The notes under the pieces were generated by a model. That model was not told where the DNA came from, did not search any database, and saw only the letters and a list, made by a program, of their open reading frames with translations. From CAYMKL01 sp964390805 (lineage in GTDB: Bacteria > Chloroflexota > Anaerolineae > VGOG01): a stretch of DNA of 64,000 bases. The first letter of the stretch is position 1. Every line of letters starts with the position of its first letter. Location: the NCBI GenBank assembly GCA_964390805.1, contig CAYMKL010000015.1, positions 1 to 64,000 on the forward strand. Direction: 5' to 3'. The position numbers and the translations under genes were made by a program. This document shows, one piece after another, positions 50,752 to 58,359 of the stretch.

Positions 50752-51306
50752 TTAAGCCGCTCTAAGCAGGGCCCAGGCTTGCTTCGCCAGCTCAATGAAC
50801 CCCCTCAGCCCTCGAACCTGATACACGGGGATGGCGGGGTTCATGCCGTAGAGGGGATGGGTGGGGTACATCTCCATGATCTTGTCCGCTGCCTGCTCCG
50901 GCGAGAGGCTCTGCAGTTCTGGGGCATCCCAGCCCCAGGGATCTGGCAGGCCAAGCTCGGTCATCACCCGGGCGGCGGTGGTGAAGGCCACGTACTCCTG
51001 CTCGAACGAATCCGAGATGTATTTCTGCTCTATGTGCGTAGCCTCGTGGGCCAGGCAGTTTATGAGCCAGGGCTTGTTTCCGAGGGCGTCCTTGCCAATG
51101 ATGGCGAGCCTCAGCAGATTGATGCTCATCGCGCTGCTGCCCAGCTTGCCGGTGGGATCAAGGATATAGCGCGCCCTTCGCCGGGCGGAAGATTCGGCCA
51201 GCCGGCTGCCGGTGGCCGTGCTCACCATTTCCTCGAACGCTTCCTGTAGTTGCGACGATACTCGCCGCTCAACGAATTCCTGGAGCGTCATTGTCATCTC
51301 AGCCAT
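50752..51306 (-). CDS. HExxH metallopeptidase-like protein of unknown function
   Basis: 184 residues without signal peptide. The motif CLAHEATHIEQKY (HEATH, about 86-90) with a Glu-rich follow-up (SFEQEYVAFTTAARV) is the pattern of a zincin with a third Glu ligand. The rest is helical (MTLQEFVERRVSSQLQEAFE) with a C-terminal amphipathic region. I do not recognise the family. It overlaps the 3' end of the Nudix gene by 8 bases, which makes coupled expression likely. Confidence 0.65.
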   Translation of the reverse strand: MAEMTMTLQEFVERRVSSQLQEAFEEMVSTATGSRLAESSARRRARYILDPTGKLGSSAMSINLLRLAIIGKDALGNKPWLINCLAHEATHIEQKYISDSFEQEYVAFTTAARVMTELGLPDPWGWDAPELQSLSPEQAADKIMEMYPTHPLYGMNPAIPVYQVRGLRGFIELAKQAWALLRAA

Positions 51307-51757
51307 CTCCTATGGTCTCGACCACGAGATCGTGGGCCAGGGCCCGAAACTCGCCCCAGTCCCGCCAATCCTCCTCTATCCCTCGCAGGCTATCAGCCAC
51401 CTCTGCCAGTTCCGCCGCCGGCACCTGGCGGAATGAAGTGATGTGCTCCTCCTCATCTTGAGGGATTAGCTCTCCCTTGCCTCCCCTTACCAGGAAGACA
51501 TAAGAAACGAAGGGTAGCATCTCTTCTTTACACCGAATCTCGTATTCGAGGAGGCCCAGGAAGCGCTCCACCTCTATCTCCAGTCCCATCTCCTCTCGAA
51601 CTTCTCGATGCAGTGCGCTCAGAACGCTCTCCCCCCAGCCCACCCCACCGCTGGGTAGGCGATAGGTGCCTGGGGGATAAGTGTCCTTGCTGTGCAGGAT
51701 CAGCCCTCCAGTCCGCTCGACGACGAATATCACTTCGCCGCGTCTATCGGCCAACAC
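51299..51757 (-). CDS. Nudix hydrolase
   Basis: 152 residues from GTG 51757. The Nudix box GGVGWGESVLSALHREVREE followed by MGLEIE is complete (GX5EX7REUXEEXGU). It hydrolyses a nucleoside diphosphate linked to another group. The frame is open upstream for about 46 more codons to a TAG at 51896-51898, and that stretch reads like protein (FNIENLINPEEIEELIG, SFSLERGRERCEYWRRV), yet has no ATG, GTG or TTG. Either a rare start is used or the natural 5' end was lost. The extra residues would give a domain of about 198 residues. Confidence 0.85.
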   Translation of the reverse strand: MLADRRGEVIFVVERTGGLILHSKDTYPPGTYRLPSGGVGWGESVLSALHREVREEMGLEIEVERFLGLLEYEIRCKEEMLPFVSYVFLVRGGKGELIPQDEEEHITSFRQVPAAELAEVADSLRGIEEDWRDWGEFRALAHDLVVETIGDG

Positions 51758-52011
51758 CCGTCGCCAGTACTCACAGCGCTCCCTACCTCGCTCCAGAGAA
51801 AAGCTGCGTCGCTCTACGGGGCCATATTGTCCGATTAACTCCTCGATTTCTTCGGGATTGATCAGGTTCTCGATGTTGAATTCACCACCTGCCTGCTAAT
51901 CGGGCCCAAGCAAGGTTCAAATCTCGTGGAAATCACCAAGACACCCAGACTCTGGGAGATGCCCAGACAAACTTGAGCACGGCCGGCAGGGGAGCCGCAT
52001 AGCGAGGCAGT

Positions 52012-53145
52012 TCAAGACCTTGTTTCCGCTTCCCGGCAACGCTCCAGCTTCACCGGGCTGATGCCGCTAAAGAGGCACTCCACAGCATAATCACTGTCAG
52101 GTGATTCGGCGCGCATCAAGACGTAACTGCCCCACTGGGCCAGGCGGGCGAGGTGGGGTGAACCGGCGAAGTCATCGCTCCGCGCCAGGAGCCAGGCGCG
52201 CTGCTCGCCACTTACCTTGATGGTACACTCCTGGCAATCCTCTGGCGTTTCACCGGTGGTGAGGAGAGCCGGGAAGCCCTGCCGGTATGGCAGGCTGGCA
52301 TCGTAGCAAAAGGAGAGTTGGTCGGCTGCCACCCGGCAGTTCACCCAGGCGCCATTGTCAAAATGGGCCACGACAAAGATGGTGTTGCTCACTCCCAGGT
52401 TGACTTCGCCGATGAGCAGAGAATAGCTCTCACTCATTTGATCACGGACACCGGAAATGGCGTTGTAATTGACGTCTCGTTCCAGGCTGAGTTCAAACAG
52501 GTCGCCGGGGTAAGTGCGGCCGGTGCGGATGGCTTCGTGGACTAATCCTGGCGCAACGCGCAGGGGGCTGTTCACCAGGTTATCGGCGATGAGGCCGATG
52601 CCTAGCACCAAGGGTAGGGGAAGAAGCAGCAGAAACCAGGCGCGGCTGTCCAGGCGGCCACCTGTGTTGATTCCCACGGGTATGCCTTCCAACCGATATT
52701 CCTGTAGGAGGCCCAGGATAGTCAGCAAGAGCACGACGAAGAAGCCGGCCATCGCCAGGCGTACCTGGGCAGGAGGGCTAAAAGGGTAAACGGGTAATCC
52801 CCAGGAACGACGGTCGGTCAGCCATGCGGCCAGGCTGCGACCCTCGTACGGAAGGTGGCCGATCGTCCAGGTCATGAGACCAGCCGCCAAGGCCCAGACC
52901 ACCCCACCCGCGAAGGCACTGCCAGGCCACGCCGCCAGCCAGCCAGCCAGGCCGCCCAGCAGTAGCAGCGCCAGGCAGCCGAGGAGCAGGCTCGGGTAGA
53001 GCAATCGCACGCGAGATGCGCTCAATGAAATGGCATCAGGAGCCCAGGCTCCCAGCGCCAGCGCCAGGCTAATGAGTAAGCCGTTACGCAGACCCAGCCT
53101 GAGAGAAAGGCGTCGTATCTGGATGTCGTGATCAGGAGGGAGCAC
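52012..53145 (-). CDS. Membrane protein with extracytoplasmic C-terminal domain, unknown function
   Basis: 377 residues. Five to six hydrophobic segments (about 18-40, 48-70, 72-95, 130-148, 168-188) are followed by an outside domain of about 185 residues (AISGVRDQMSESYSLLIGEV, DNGAWVNCRVAADQL) with five cysteines, including CQEC. No family recognised. It starts 3 bases after the permease stop and so belongs to the transporter operon; it may be an accessory or sensor protein. Confidence 0.65.
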   Translation of the reverse strand: MLPPDHDIQIRRLSLRLGLRNGLLISLALALGAWAPDAISLSASRVRLLYPSLLLGCLALLLLGGLAGWLAAWPGSAFAGGVVWALAAGLMTWTIGHLPYEGRSLAAWLTDRRSWGLPVYPFSPPAQVRLAMAGFFVVLLLTILGLLQEYRLEGIPVGINTGGRLDSRAWFLLLLPLPLVLGIGLIADNLVNSPLRVAPGLVHEAIRTGRTYPGDLFELSLERDVNYNAISGVRDQMSESYSLLIGEVNLGVSNTIFVVAHFDNGAWVNCRVAADQLSFCYDASLPYRQGFPALLTTGETPEDCQECTIKVSGEQRAWLLARSDDFAGSPHLARLAQWGSYVLMRAESPDSDYAVECLFSGISPVKLERCREAETRS

Positions 53146-53148
53146 GTG

Positions 53149-54201
53149 TCACCCCCGGGAGCCACGCAACTTCGGATCCAGGATGTCTCGCATGGCGTCG
53201 CCGACCAGGTTCCAGCCCAGGCCGAAGAGGAGCAAGGCCATGCCGGGGAAGACAATGATGTACCAATGGACATCCAGACTCAGGATCCAATCCCGGGCAA
53301 AGCTGATGATTTGTCCCCAGTCGGCGTAGCCCAGCTCTGTGCCCACCCCCAGGAAACTCAGCGTGGCAAAGGAAAGGACGTAATCGCCCACGCGCATCGA
53401 AGCCAGAACCAGGATGGGATAGATGGCATTAGGCACGATGTGGCGTATGAGCACCCGGGAATCCCTGGCCCCCACGAGGCGGGCGGCCAGCACATAGTCG
53501 TGCTCCTTGGCCGACAGGATTTCGCCGCGCAGCACGCGGGCGTAGGTCATCCAGCCAAAGGTAATGAGGGCAATCGTCGCCGGCCAGATACCCCGGCCAA
53601 AGTGCGGCACCAGGATGGCCGATAAGGTAAGCGCCGCCAGCAGGAAGGGGAAAGCCATAAAAATCTCGGTGATGCGCATCAGCAGGTCGTCCAACCAGCC
53701 GCCATAAAAAGCAGAAACAGAGCCGACGACTAGACCAATGACCACCGTTACCCCCGTGATCACCACGCCCACAAACAGGGCCGTTCGCGTGCCCCACACG
53801 ATGCCGTAGTAGATATCGAACTGGCCGCTGGCAGTGCCCAGCAAGTGAACCCACTGATCTTTGCCCGTGAGGGTCCTGTACCAGAAAGGCATCTCTGGAA
53901 TTTCGCGCTGCCAGACCGTGCCCGGCGGTCTGGGTTCAGGTGAAAAGCCATCGCGGGGGATGAGATAGGGATCGGGCGAAACCTCCAGGGGAGGTGCCAG
54001 GATCGGGGCAAAGGCGGCCATGAGGATGAAGAATGCAACGATGATCAGCCCGGCGACAGACAGCGGGTTGGTGAATACGCCGCGTATGAGGCGATACCAT
54101 TCTGGCCCCACCAGTTTTTCGAGCCACCCAAGCTCGCGCAAGTGAAAGCTAGCGGTTTCGTCAAAGGAAGGGGTCTTTGCCGGGGAGAGAGGTTTTTCCA
54201 T
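53149..54201 (-). CDS. ABC permease, DppC/OppC type
   Basis: 350 residues. An N-terminal cytosolic tail of about 45 residues leads into six membrane segments. A large extracytoplasmic loop (about 85-130) ends in WVHLLGTASGQFDIYYGIVW, and the EAA loop reads YVLAARLVGARDSRVLIRHI. It follows the DppB-type gene by 13 bases. The ATP-binding subunits are not encoded here and must be elsewhere. Confidence 0.92.
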   Translation of the reverse strand: MEKPLSPAKTPSFDETASFHLRELGWLEKLVGPEWYRLIRGVFTNPLSVAGLIIVAFFILMAAFAPILAPPLEVSPDPYLIPRDGFSPEPRPPGTVWQREIPEMPFWYRTLTGKDQWVHLLGTASGQFDIYYGIVWGTRTALFVGVVITGVTVVIGLVVGSVSAFYGGWLDDLLMRITEIFMAFPFLLAALTLSAILVPHFGRGIWPATIALITFGWMTYARVLRGEILSAKEHDYVLAARLVGARDSRVLIRHIVPNAIYPILVLASMRVGDYVLSFATLSFLGVGTELGYADWGQIISFARDWILSLDVHWYIIVFPGMALLLFGLGWNLVGDAMRDILDPKLRGSRG

Positions 54202-54214
54202 AGTTTGCGCGTCA

Positions 54215-55279
54215 CTAGGTATAGCGGATACGAGGGTCTATGAAGGCGTATAGCACGTCCACCACCAGGTTGGCCGTCATCAGGGCCAGGCCGCCGAATA
54301 GCACAAAGCCCAACACTGCCAGTGCATCCAGGCTGCCGGCTGCCCTGGCCGCCGCTGATCCCATGCCGGGGTAGTTGAAGATGACCTCCGTGACGACCAC
54401 GCCGTTCAGCAAGCTCACCACCATCATACCCCCGATGGTGACCACCGGGATGAGGGCGTTTCGGAAGGCGTGGCGATAAATCACTTTCCTCTCCGACAGG
54501 CCCTTGGAACGAGCGGTGGTGATGTAATCCTGCCGCATGGTCTCGAGCATCGAAGAGCGCGTCACGCGCAGGATGCGCGCCCAGATGACGTAGGAGAGGG
54601 TGATGATGGGCAGGACCAGGTGGCGAAACGCGTCCCAAAAGACGTCTAGCCGGAGGTTGAGCAACGCGTCTATTGTATTCATAGAGGTATAGCGATTGAA
54701 TTCTGGAGACAACACCACCTGAGTGGCCGCATCCGACAGACGTCCTGGCGGAAACCACTCCAATTTGGCGTAAAAGATCAACAACACCAGCAAGCCAAAG
54801 ACAAAAGTGGGGAACGACCAGCCCAGGGTGGCGAACACGCGGATCACCTGGTCTATGAACCGGTTGTGATGGATAGCCGCAATGACCCCCAACAAGATGC
54901 CAACGCCGATGATGGGAAAGGCGCTCCACAGCGCCAACTCGACCGTCGCCGGCAAGCGCTGGGCGATGAGATCTTTCACCATCTGGCGGCCCGTGCGGGA
55001 GAATCCCAGGTCGCCCCGCAGCACGCCGCCCTCGATCTCACCAGTGACGGGGTCTTTATGGCCCACCAACCAGCGCCAGTACTGCACGTAGAATGGGTCA
55101 TCCAGGCCATATTTGCGGATGATGGCATCAATGGCCCCCTCGTGATGAGGGATGCTCGAGACGTATAAGGCCGAGCGCTCCACCGGGGTGAGCAACTGCA
55201 ACATGGCAAAGATCAGCAGCGTCACGCCAAGCATGGTGATAGGCAATTGCAGCAGACGTCGAATGATATAAGCAGTCAC
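54215..55279 (-). CDS. ABC permease, DppB/OppB type
   Basis: 354 residues. Typical start (MTAYIIRRLLQLPITMLGVT), RGDLGFSRTGRQMVKDL loop, six membrane segments, EAA loop YITTARSKGLSERKVIYRHA and C-terminal DVLYAFIDPRIRY. Partner of the DppC-type gene. Separated from the binding-protein gene by a GC-rich hairpin. Confidence 0.93.
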   Translation of the reverse strand: MTAYIIRRLLQLPITMLGVTLLIFAMLQLLTPVERSALYVSSIPHHEGAIDAIIRKYGLDDPFYVQYWRWLVGHKDPVTGEIEGGVLRGDLGFSRTGRQMVKDLIAQRLPATVELALWSAFPIIGVGILLGVIAAIHHNRFIDQVIRVFATLGWSFPTFVFGLLVLLIFYAKLEWFPPGRLSDAATQVVLSPEFNRYTSMNTIDALLNLRLDVFWDAFRHLVLPIITLSYVIWARILRVTRSSMLETMRQDYITTARSKGLSERKVIYRHAFRNALIPVVTIGGMMVVSLLNGVVVTEVIFNYPGMGSAAARAAGSLDALAVLGFVLFGGLALMTANLVVDVLYAFIDPRIRYT

Positions 55280-55305
55280 GATAACCCCTTCGAATCAGCC
55301 AAATC

Positions 55306-55337
55306 TCCGGCGGGGGCATAATGACGCCCCCGCCGGA
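55306..55337 (-). repeat. GC-rich hairpin between binding-protein and permease genes
   Basis: Perfect 12-base arms tccggcgggggc (55306-55317) and gcccccgccgga (55326-55337). No U-run on the minus strand. A hairpin at the same operon position occurs in the plus-strand transporter (34670-34738). Confidence 0.75.
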
Positions 55338-55388
55338 AGGGATTCACCCTAGCTCTCGATAAGGCTTAGAGCAAATCGGTATCCTGAC

Positions 55389-57542
55389 CTACTCGCCACC
55401 GGCCAGGGTCAAGTGATAGTAGTAAGAGAGGTCATCCCCGTAGATGGGGTTATAGAAGTAGCCCTGGAGCCAGCGCTGCTCGTAGCGGCGCGTGCCGGCC
55501 TGCGACAGGATGACCTGCGGCACATTTTCATAGTGCAGTTGTTGAAGCTCGTAGTAGAGCTCGGCGCGCTTGGCGGTATCCGGCTCCACCACGGCCTGCT
55601 CGATGAGCGGCCGGAAGATGTCTTTGAACTCCTCGGAGAAGTTCTGTCGCCCAGAGTAGGTGCCGATGAGATAGGGCTGCATCCAGTTGTGCGGGTCGTG
55701 ATAATCCTCGCCCCAGGCGCTGATGGCGATGGGAAGTTGCCCGGCGCGGAAGGAGGCCAGGTAGGTGGGCCAGGGCAGAGTGACGATCTCGAGCTGGTAC
55801 TTGGGATTGATAGCCCGTAGGTTCGACTGGAGGATGGCCGCTGCCGTCTGGCGCATCACGTTGCCGGTGTTGGTTACTTCCTGGAAGCGGAAGCCCGTTT
55901 CTGGCAGCACGCCGCCCCAGGCCTTGGCCAGGTGTTCCTCGCACTTTTCCAGGTCGAACTCGTACATTGGCCCATCGGGATTGTAGCCCAGCATGTTGGT
56001 GATGATGGGGACGTTGTTGCGCACACCCTCGCCGTTCTGCCCGTCCATGATGTAAGTCTCATAGTCGAAGCAGTAGGCAAAAGCCTTGCGCACGTCGAGA
56101 TCGGAGAAAAAGTCGGGCGGGATGCCGTTGCCATCGAGCTGGCCACTGCCGATGTAGGGGTTCCTGCCCGATTCGTCGGTCTTGACGTTGTGGTTCACAA
56201 AGAGGTCGGTCCTGCTCGTGGTGGGCATGTTGTACCACATGCGCAGCGGCGCGTCGGGATTATCGGTGGGGGCACATTCCTCGGTCGTGCCGTCGCACAT
56301 CTCACCCACCCAGGCATCGGCCTGCGGCCGGTTGGCATCGGGCACGCTCACCCAGTCCGCGTCGCCGGTCTGGAGCATGGCAAAACGGGTGCCCCACTCG
56401 GCCACGGTCTTGTGGACGATGCGCTTGATCTTGGCCACGCCGCTGGGACCGCCGGGCCAGAACTCGTCGCCCTCCTGACGCCAGTAGTTCTCGTTGACCA
56501 CCAGCACCCACTCTTCATCCGGCGTCCAGCGATCCAAGATGTAGGGACCGGTGCCGTTGATGACCTTGCCCAGCTTGGTGTCCTCGGCGCCCGGCGCGTA
56601 GAAATCCTGCCAGGTGTCGCACGAGCCGTCCCAGTCGCCCTGCTCGATGGTCCACTCTTTGTCGATGACGTAGGCCCACGGTCGGGCGATGATAGGCAGG
56701 AACGGACCCCAAGGCTGTGCCAGGGTTACGGTGAAGGTCCCTTCGTCGTTGTCATAAGCAAAGTGAGACTTGACCTCCTCGCACACGGCCACTAGCTCTT
56801 CTGGCGTGGCGTTGGCGATGAGCGCGTCCTTGTCGCCGGCATACTCACCGTCGGCGATCTTTTCAGTGATGTCACCCGAGGGGTAGCCCATGATGGACTC
56901 GATCATCATCCATTGGCCGCTGTTGGGGCCCGACTGGAGCAGCGCGCGCTCCCAGGAGTAGGCCACGTCTTCGGCGGTGAGATCGTTGCCGTTGTGGAAC
57001 TTGATGCCCTTGCGGATGTTGAAGGTGTAGGTCAGGCCGTTGGCTGAGAGGCCGCCGTTCGCCACGGTGGGCACCTCTTCGGCCAGCCAGGGCACGAACT
57101 CACTGGCGCTCTCCCGGTCGTAGAAGACCAGCCCTTCGATGATGTTGTTGATGGCCATGTAGCTGGAGCCTTCGTAAGCCAGGTGGGGATCAAGCATGGC
57201 CACATCGCCGAAATCTACAAGCGTGAGGGTGGTGGGATCTGGCGCCAGGTCAAAAGTGACCACCTCGGGGGTGGCTGTGACCACCACTTCCTTGATCACT
57301 TCTTTTTCTACGGGCACTTCCTTCTCGACCACCACGGTCTCGACGACCTTCTTCTCGATGGGCACTTCTTTCTCGACCTTGACAGGCACCTCCTTCTCGA
57401 CCACCACGGTCTCGACGACCTTCACCTCGACGGGAACCTCCTTGACGACCACCTCAGGAGTCGGCGGGGCGCAGGCCGGGAGCATCATGGCGGCGATTGC
57501 CACCAGGGCGATCAAGGTCAACCGTTTTTTGTTGCTAAACAT
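55389..57542 (-). CDS. Solute-binding lipoprotein, family 5
   Basis: 717 residues. The signal peptide ends in the lipobox LPAC (about residue 24). A spacer (about 28-95) is made of VVEKEVPVEKEV / KVVETVVVEKEV repeats. The binding domain (about 105-717) has the family start DFGDVAMLDPHLAYEGSSYM, RKGIKFHNGNDLTAEDVAYS, FAYCFDYETYIMDG and ISAWGEDYHDPHNWM. Ligand unknown (oligopeptide or oligosaccharide). AAAGGAGAG precedes the ATG. It is the first gene of the minus-strand operon running to 52012. Confidence 0.92.
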   Translation of the reverse strand: MFSNKKRLTLIALVAIAAMMLPACAPPTPEVVVKEVPVEVKVVETVVVEKEVPVKVEKEVPIEKKVVETVVVEKEVPVEKEVIKEVVVTATPEVVTFDLAPDPTTLTLVDFGDVAMLDPHLAYEGSSYMAINNIIEGLVFYDRESASEFVPWLAEEVPTVANGGLSANGLTYTFNIRKGIKFHNGNDLTAEDVAYSWERALLQSGPNSGQWMMIESIMGYPSGDITEKIADGEYAGDKDALIANATPEELVAVCEEVKSHFAYDNDEGTFTVTLAQPWGPFLPIIARPWAYVIDKEWTIEQGDWDGSCDTWQDFYAPGAEDTKLGKVINGTGPYILDRWTPDEEWVLVVNENYWRQEGDEFWPGGPSGVAKIKRIVHKTVAEWGTRFAMLQTGDADWVSVPDANRPQADAWVGEMCDGTTEECAPTDNPDAPLRMWYNMPTTSRTDLFVNHNVKTDESGRNPYIGSGQLDGNGIPPDFFSDLDVRKAFAYCFDYETYIMDGQNGEGVRNNVPIITNMLGYNPDGPMYEFDLEKCEEHLAKAWGGVLPETGFRFQEVTNTGNVMRQTAAAILQSNLRAINPKYQLEIVTLPWPTYLASFRAGQLPIAISAWGEDYHDPHNWMQPYLIGTYSGRQNFSEEFKDIFRPLIEQAVVEPDTAKRAELYYELQQLHYENVPQVILSQAGTRRYEQRWLQGYFYNPIYGDDLSYYYHLTLAGGE

Positions 57543-57710
57543 TTTCTTCTCTCCTTTCGGTTTGTTTGTGTTGCAAGACGCGAATCAACTTGTGGGCAGA
57601 AAACCCTTCCACCCGTGTCTTTCTGATCCCGTTTTACCACCTCCCCTCCTGATGTCCACTATTGGAGATAGCCATTCTCTTCGGGGAATAGTCCGATGTT
57701 GTTAGTTGTT

Positions 57711-57857
57711 GGACTTTGGACAAAGCTAAAGAAACCCGTTTTCTGATGATTCTGTTACCGAAATCTAACTGAATCAGCTTGTTTCAAGTCAACATGGATG
57801 GCAGTTTGGCGTGAGAAAACGGGTTTCTGGTCGCCATCGTGGGTTTGTCCAAAGTCC
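57711..57857. repeat. Nested inverted repeat upstream of the binding-protein gene
   Basis: Outer arms ggactttggacaaa (57711-57724) / tttgtccaaagtcc (57844-57857) and inner arms agaaacccgttttct (57730-57744) / agaaaacgggtttct (57814-57828), all perfect. The layout is like the element at 2859-3073. The gap from 57543 to 58096 has no gene; besides this repeat it holds a TATAAT on the minus strand (57899-57904) without a good -35 box. Confidence 0.8.
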
Positions 57858-58096
57858 AGTAGTTGGTTTTCTCACCAATTCAGAAGCGCTGCTCGCTTAT
57901 TATACCCAGGGGATGGGCAGGAGGTTCACTGTTGAGACAGTGCCGTATTTTAGCAACAAAAAAACGAAAAGTCAAGCGCCGATTTCCACCGCTATCGCTC
58001 CACGCCCCGTGACCGCTACGGACAGGACGGCTACCATCAATAAAGCACCCCGCCGCTAGGCAAGCGATAGGTGCCCGTTCGATTTCGATGTCCAGT

Positions 58097-58225
58097 TTAC
58101 AAGCCCCCTGCCAGCGGGGATATAATGGCGCCCACCACCACCAGGCCATAGTAGGTGAGATTAACGGCCAGGTATAGCCGGCGGCTATCTCGCAAGATTT
58201 GCAGTGCGTCTCTTAACGGTTTCAC
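58097..58225 (-). CDS. 42-residue membrane protein fragment (SpoIIM-like N-terminus)
   Basis: GTG 58225, with aggagagg about ten bases upstream, starts a 42-codon frame: a basic amphipathic part (MKPLRDALQILRDSRRLYLA), then a hydrophobic one (VNLTYYGLVVVGAIISPLAG) and a stop. The pattern looks like the beginning of stage II sporulation protein M-type membrane proteins, so the gene may be truncated. I am not sure it is expressed. Confidence 0.4.
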   Translation of the reverse strand: MKPLRDALQILRDSRRLYLAVNLTYYGLVVVGAIISPLAGGL

Positions 58226-58253
58226 ATCTGATCTACCTCTCCTGCCCTGCTTT

Positions 58254-58320
58254 CGCCGGATCGCCAGATCCGGCGGCGGGGCAGCGAGACCTGACGCCTG
58301 TCCTGAGCCTGTCGAAGGGA
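58254..58320. repeat. Cluster of REP-like palindromes
   Basis: cgccggatcgccagatccgg (58254-58273, palindrome) followed by cctgtcctgagcctgtcgaa (58297-58316). The first shares its core with 40079-40098, the second with 42868-42891. Confidence 0.7.
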
Positions 58321-58359
58321 CCCCGCTGGAGCAGAGCGGGAAGGTGCCAGGCGCTCTTG

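Noticed and set aside
51905..51945. Possible tRNA 3' part (ggttcaaatc followed by a cca)
   Set aside because: The bases around ggttcaaatc do not form a T-stem, and no anticodon or D arm can be drawn on either strand.
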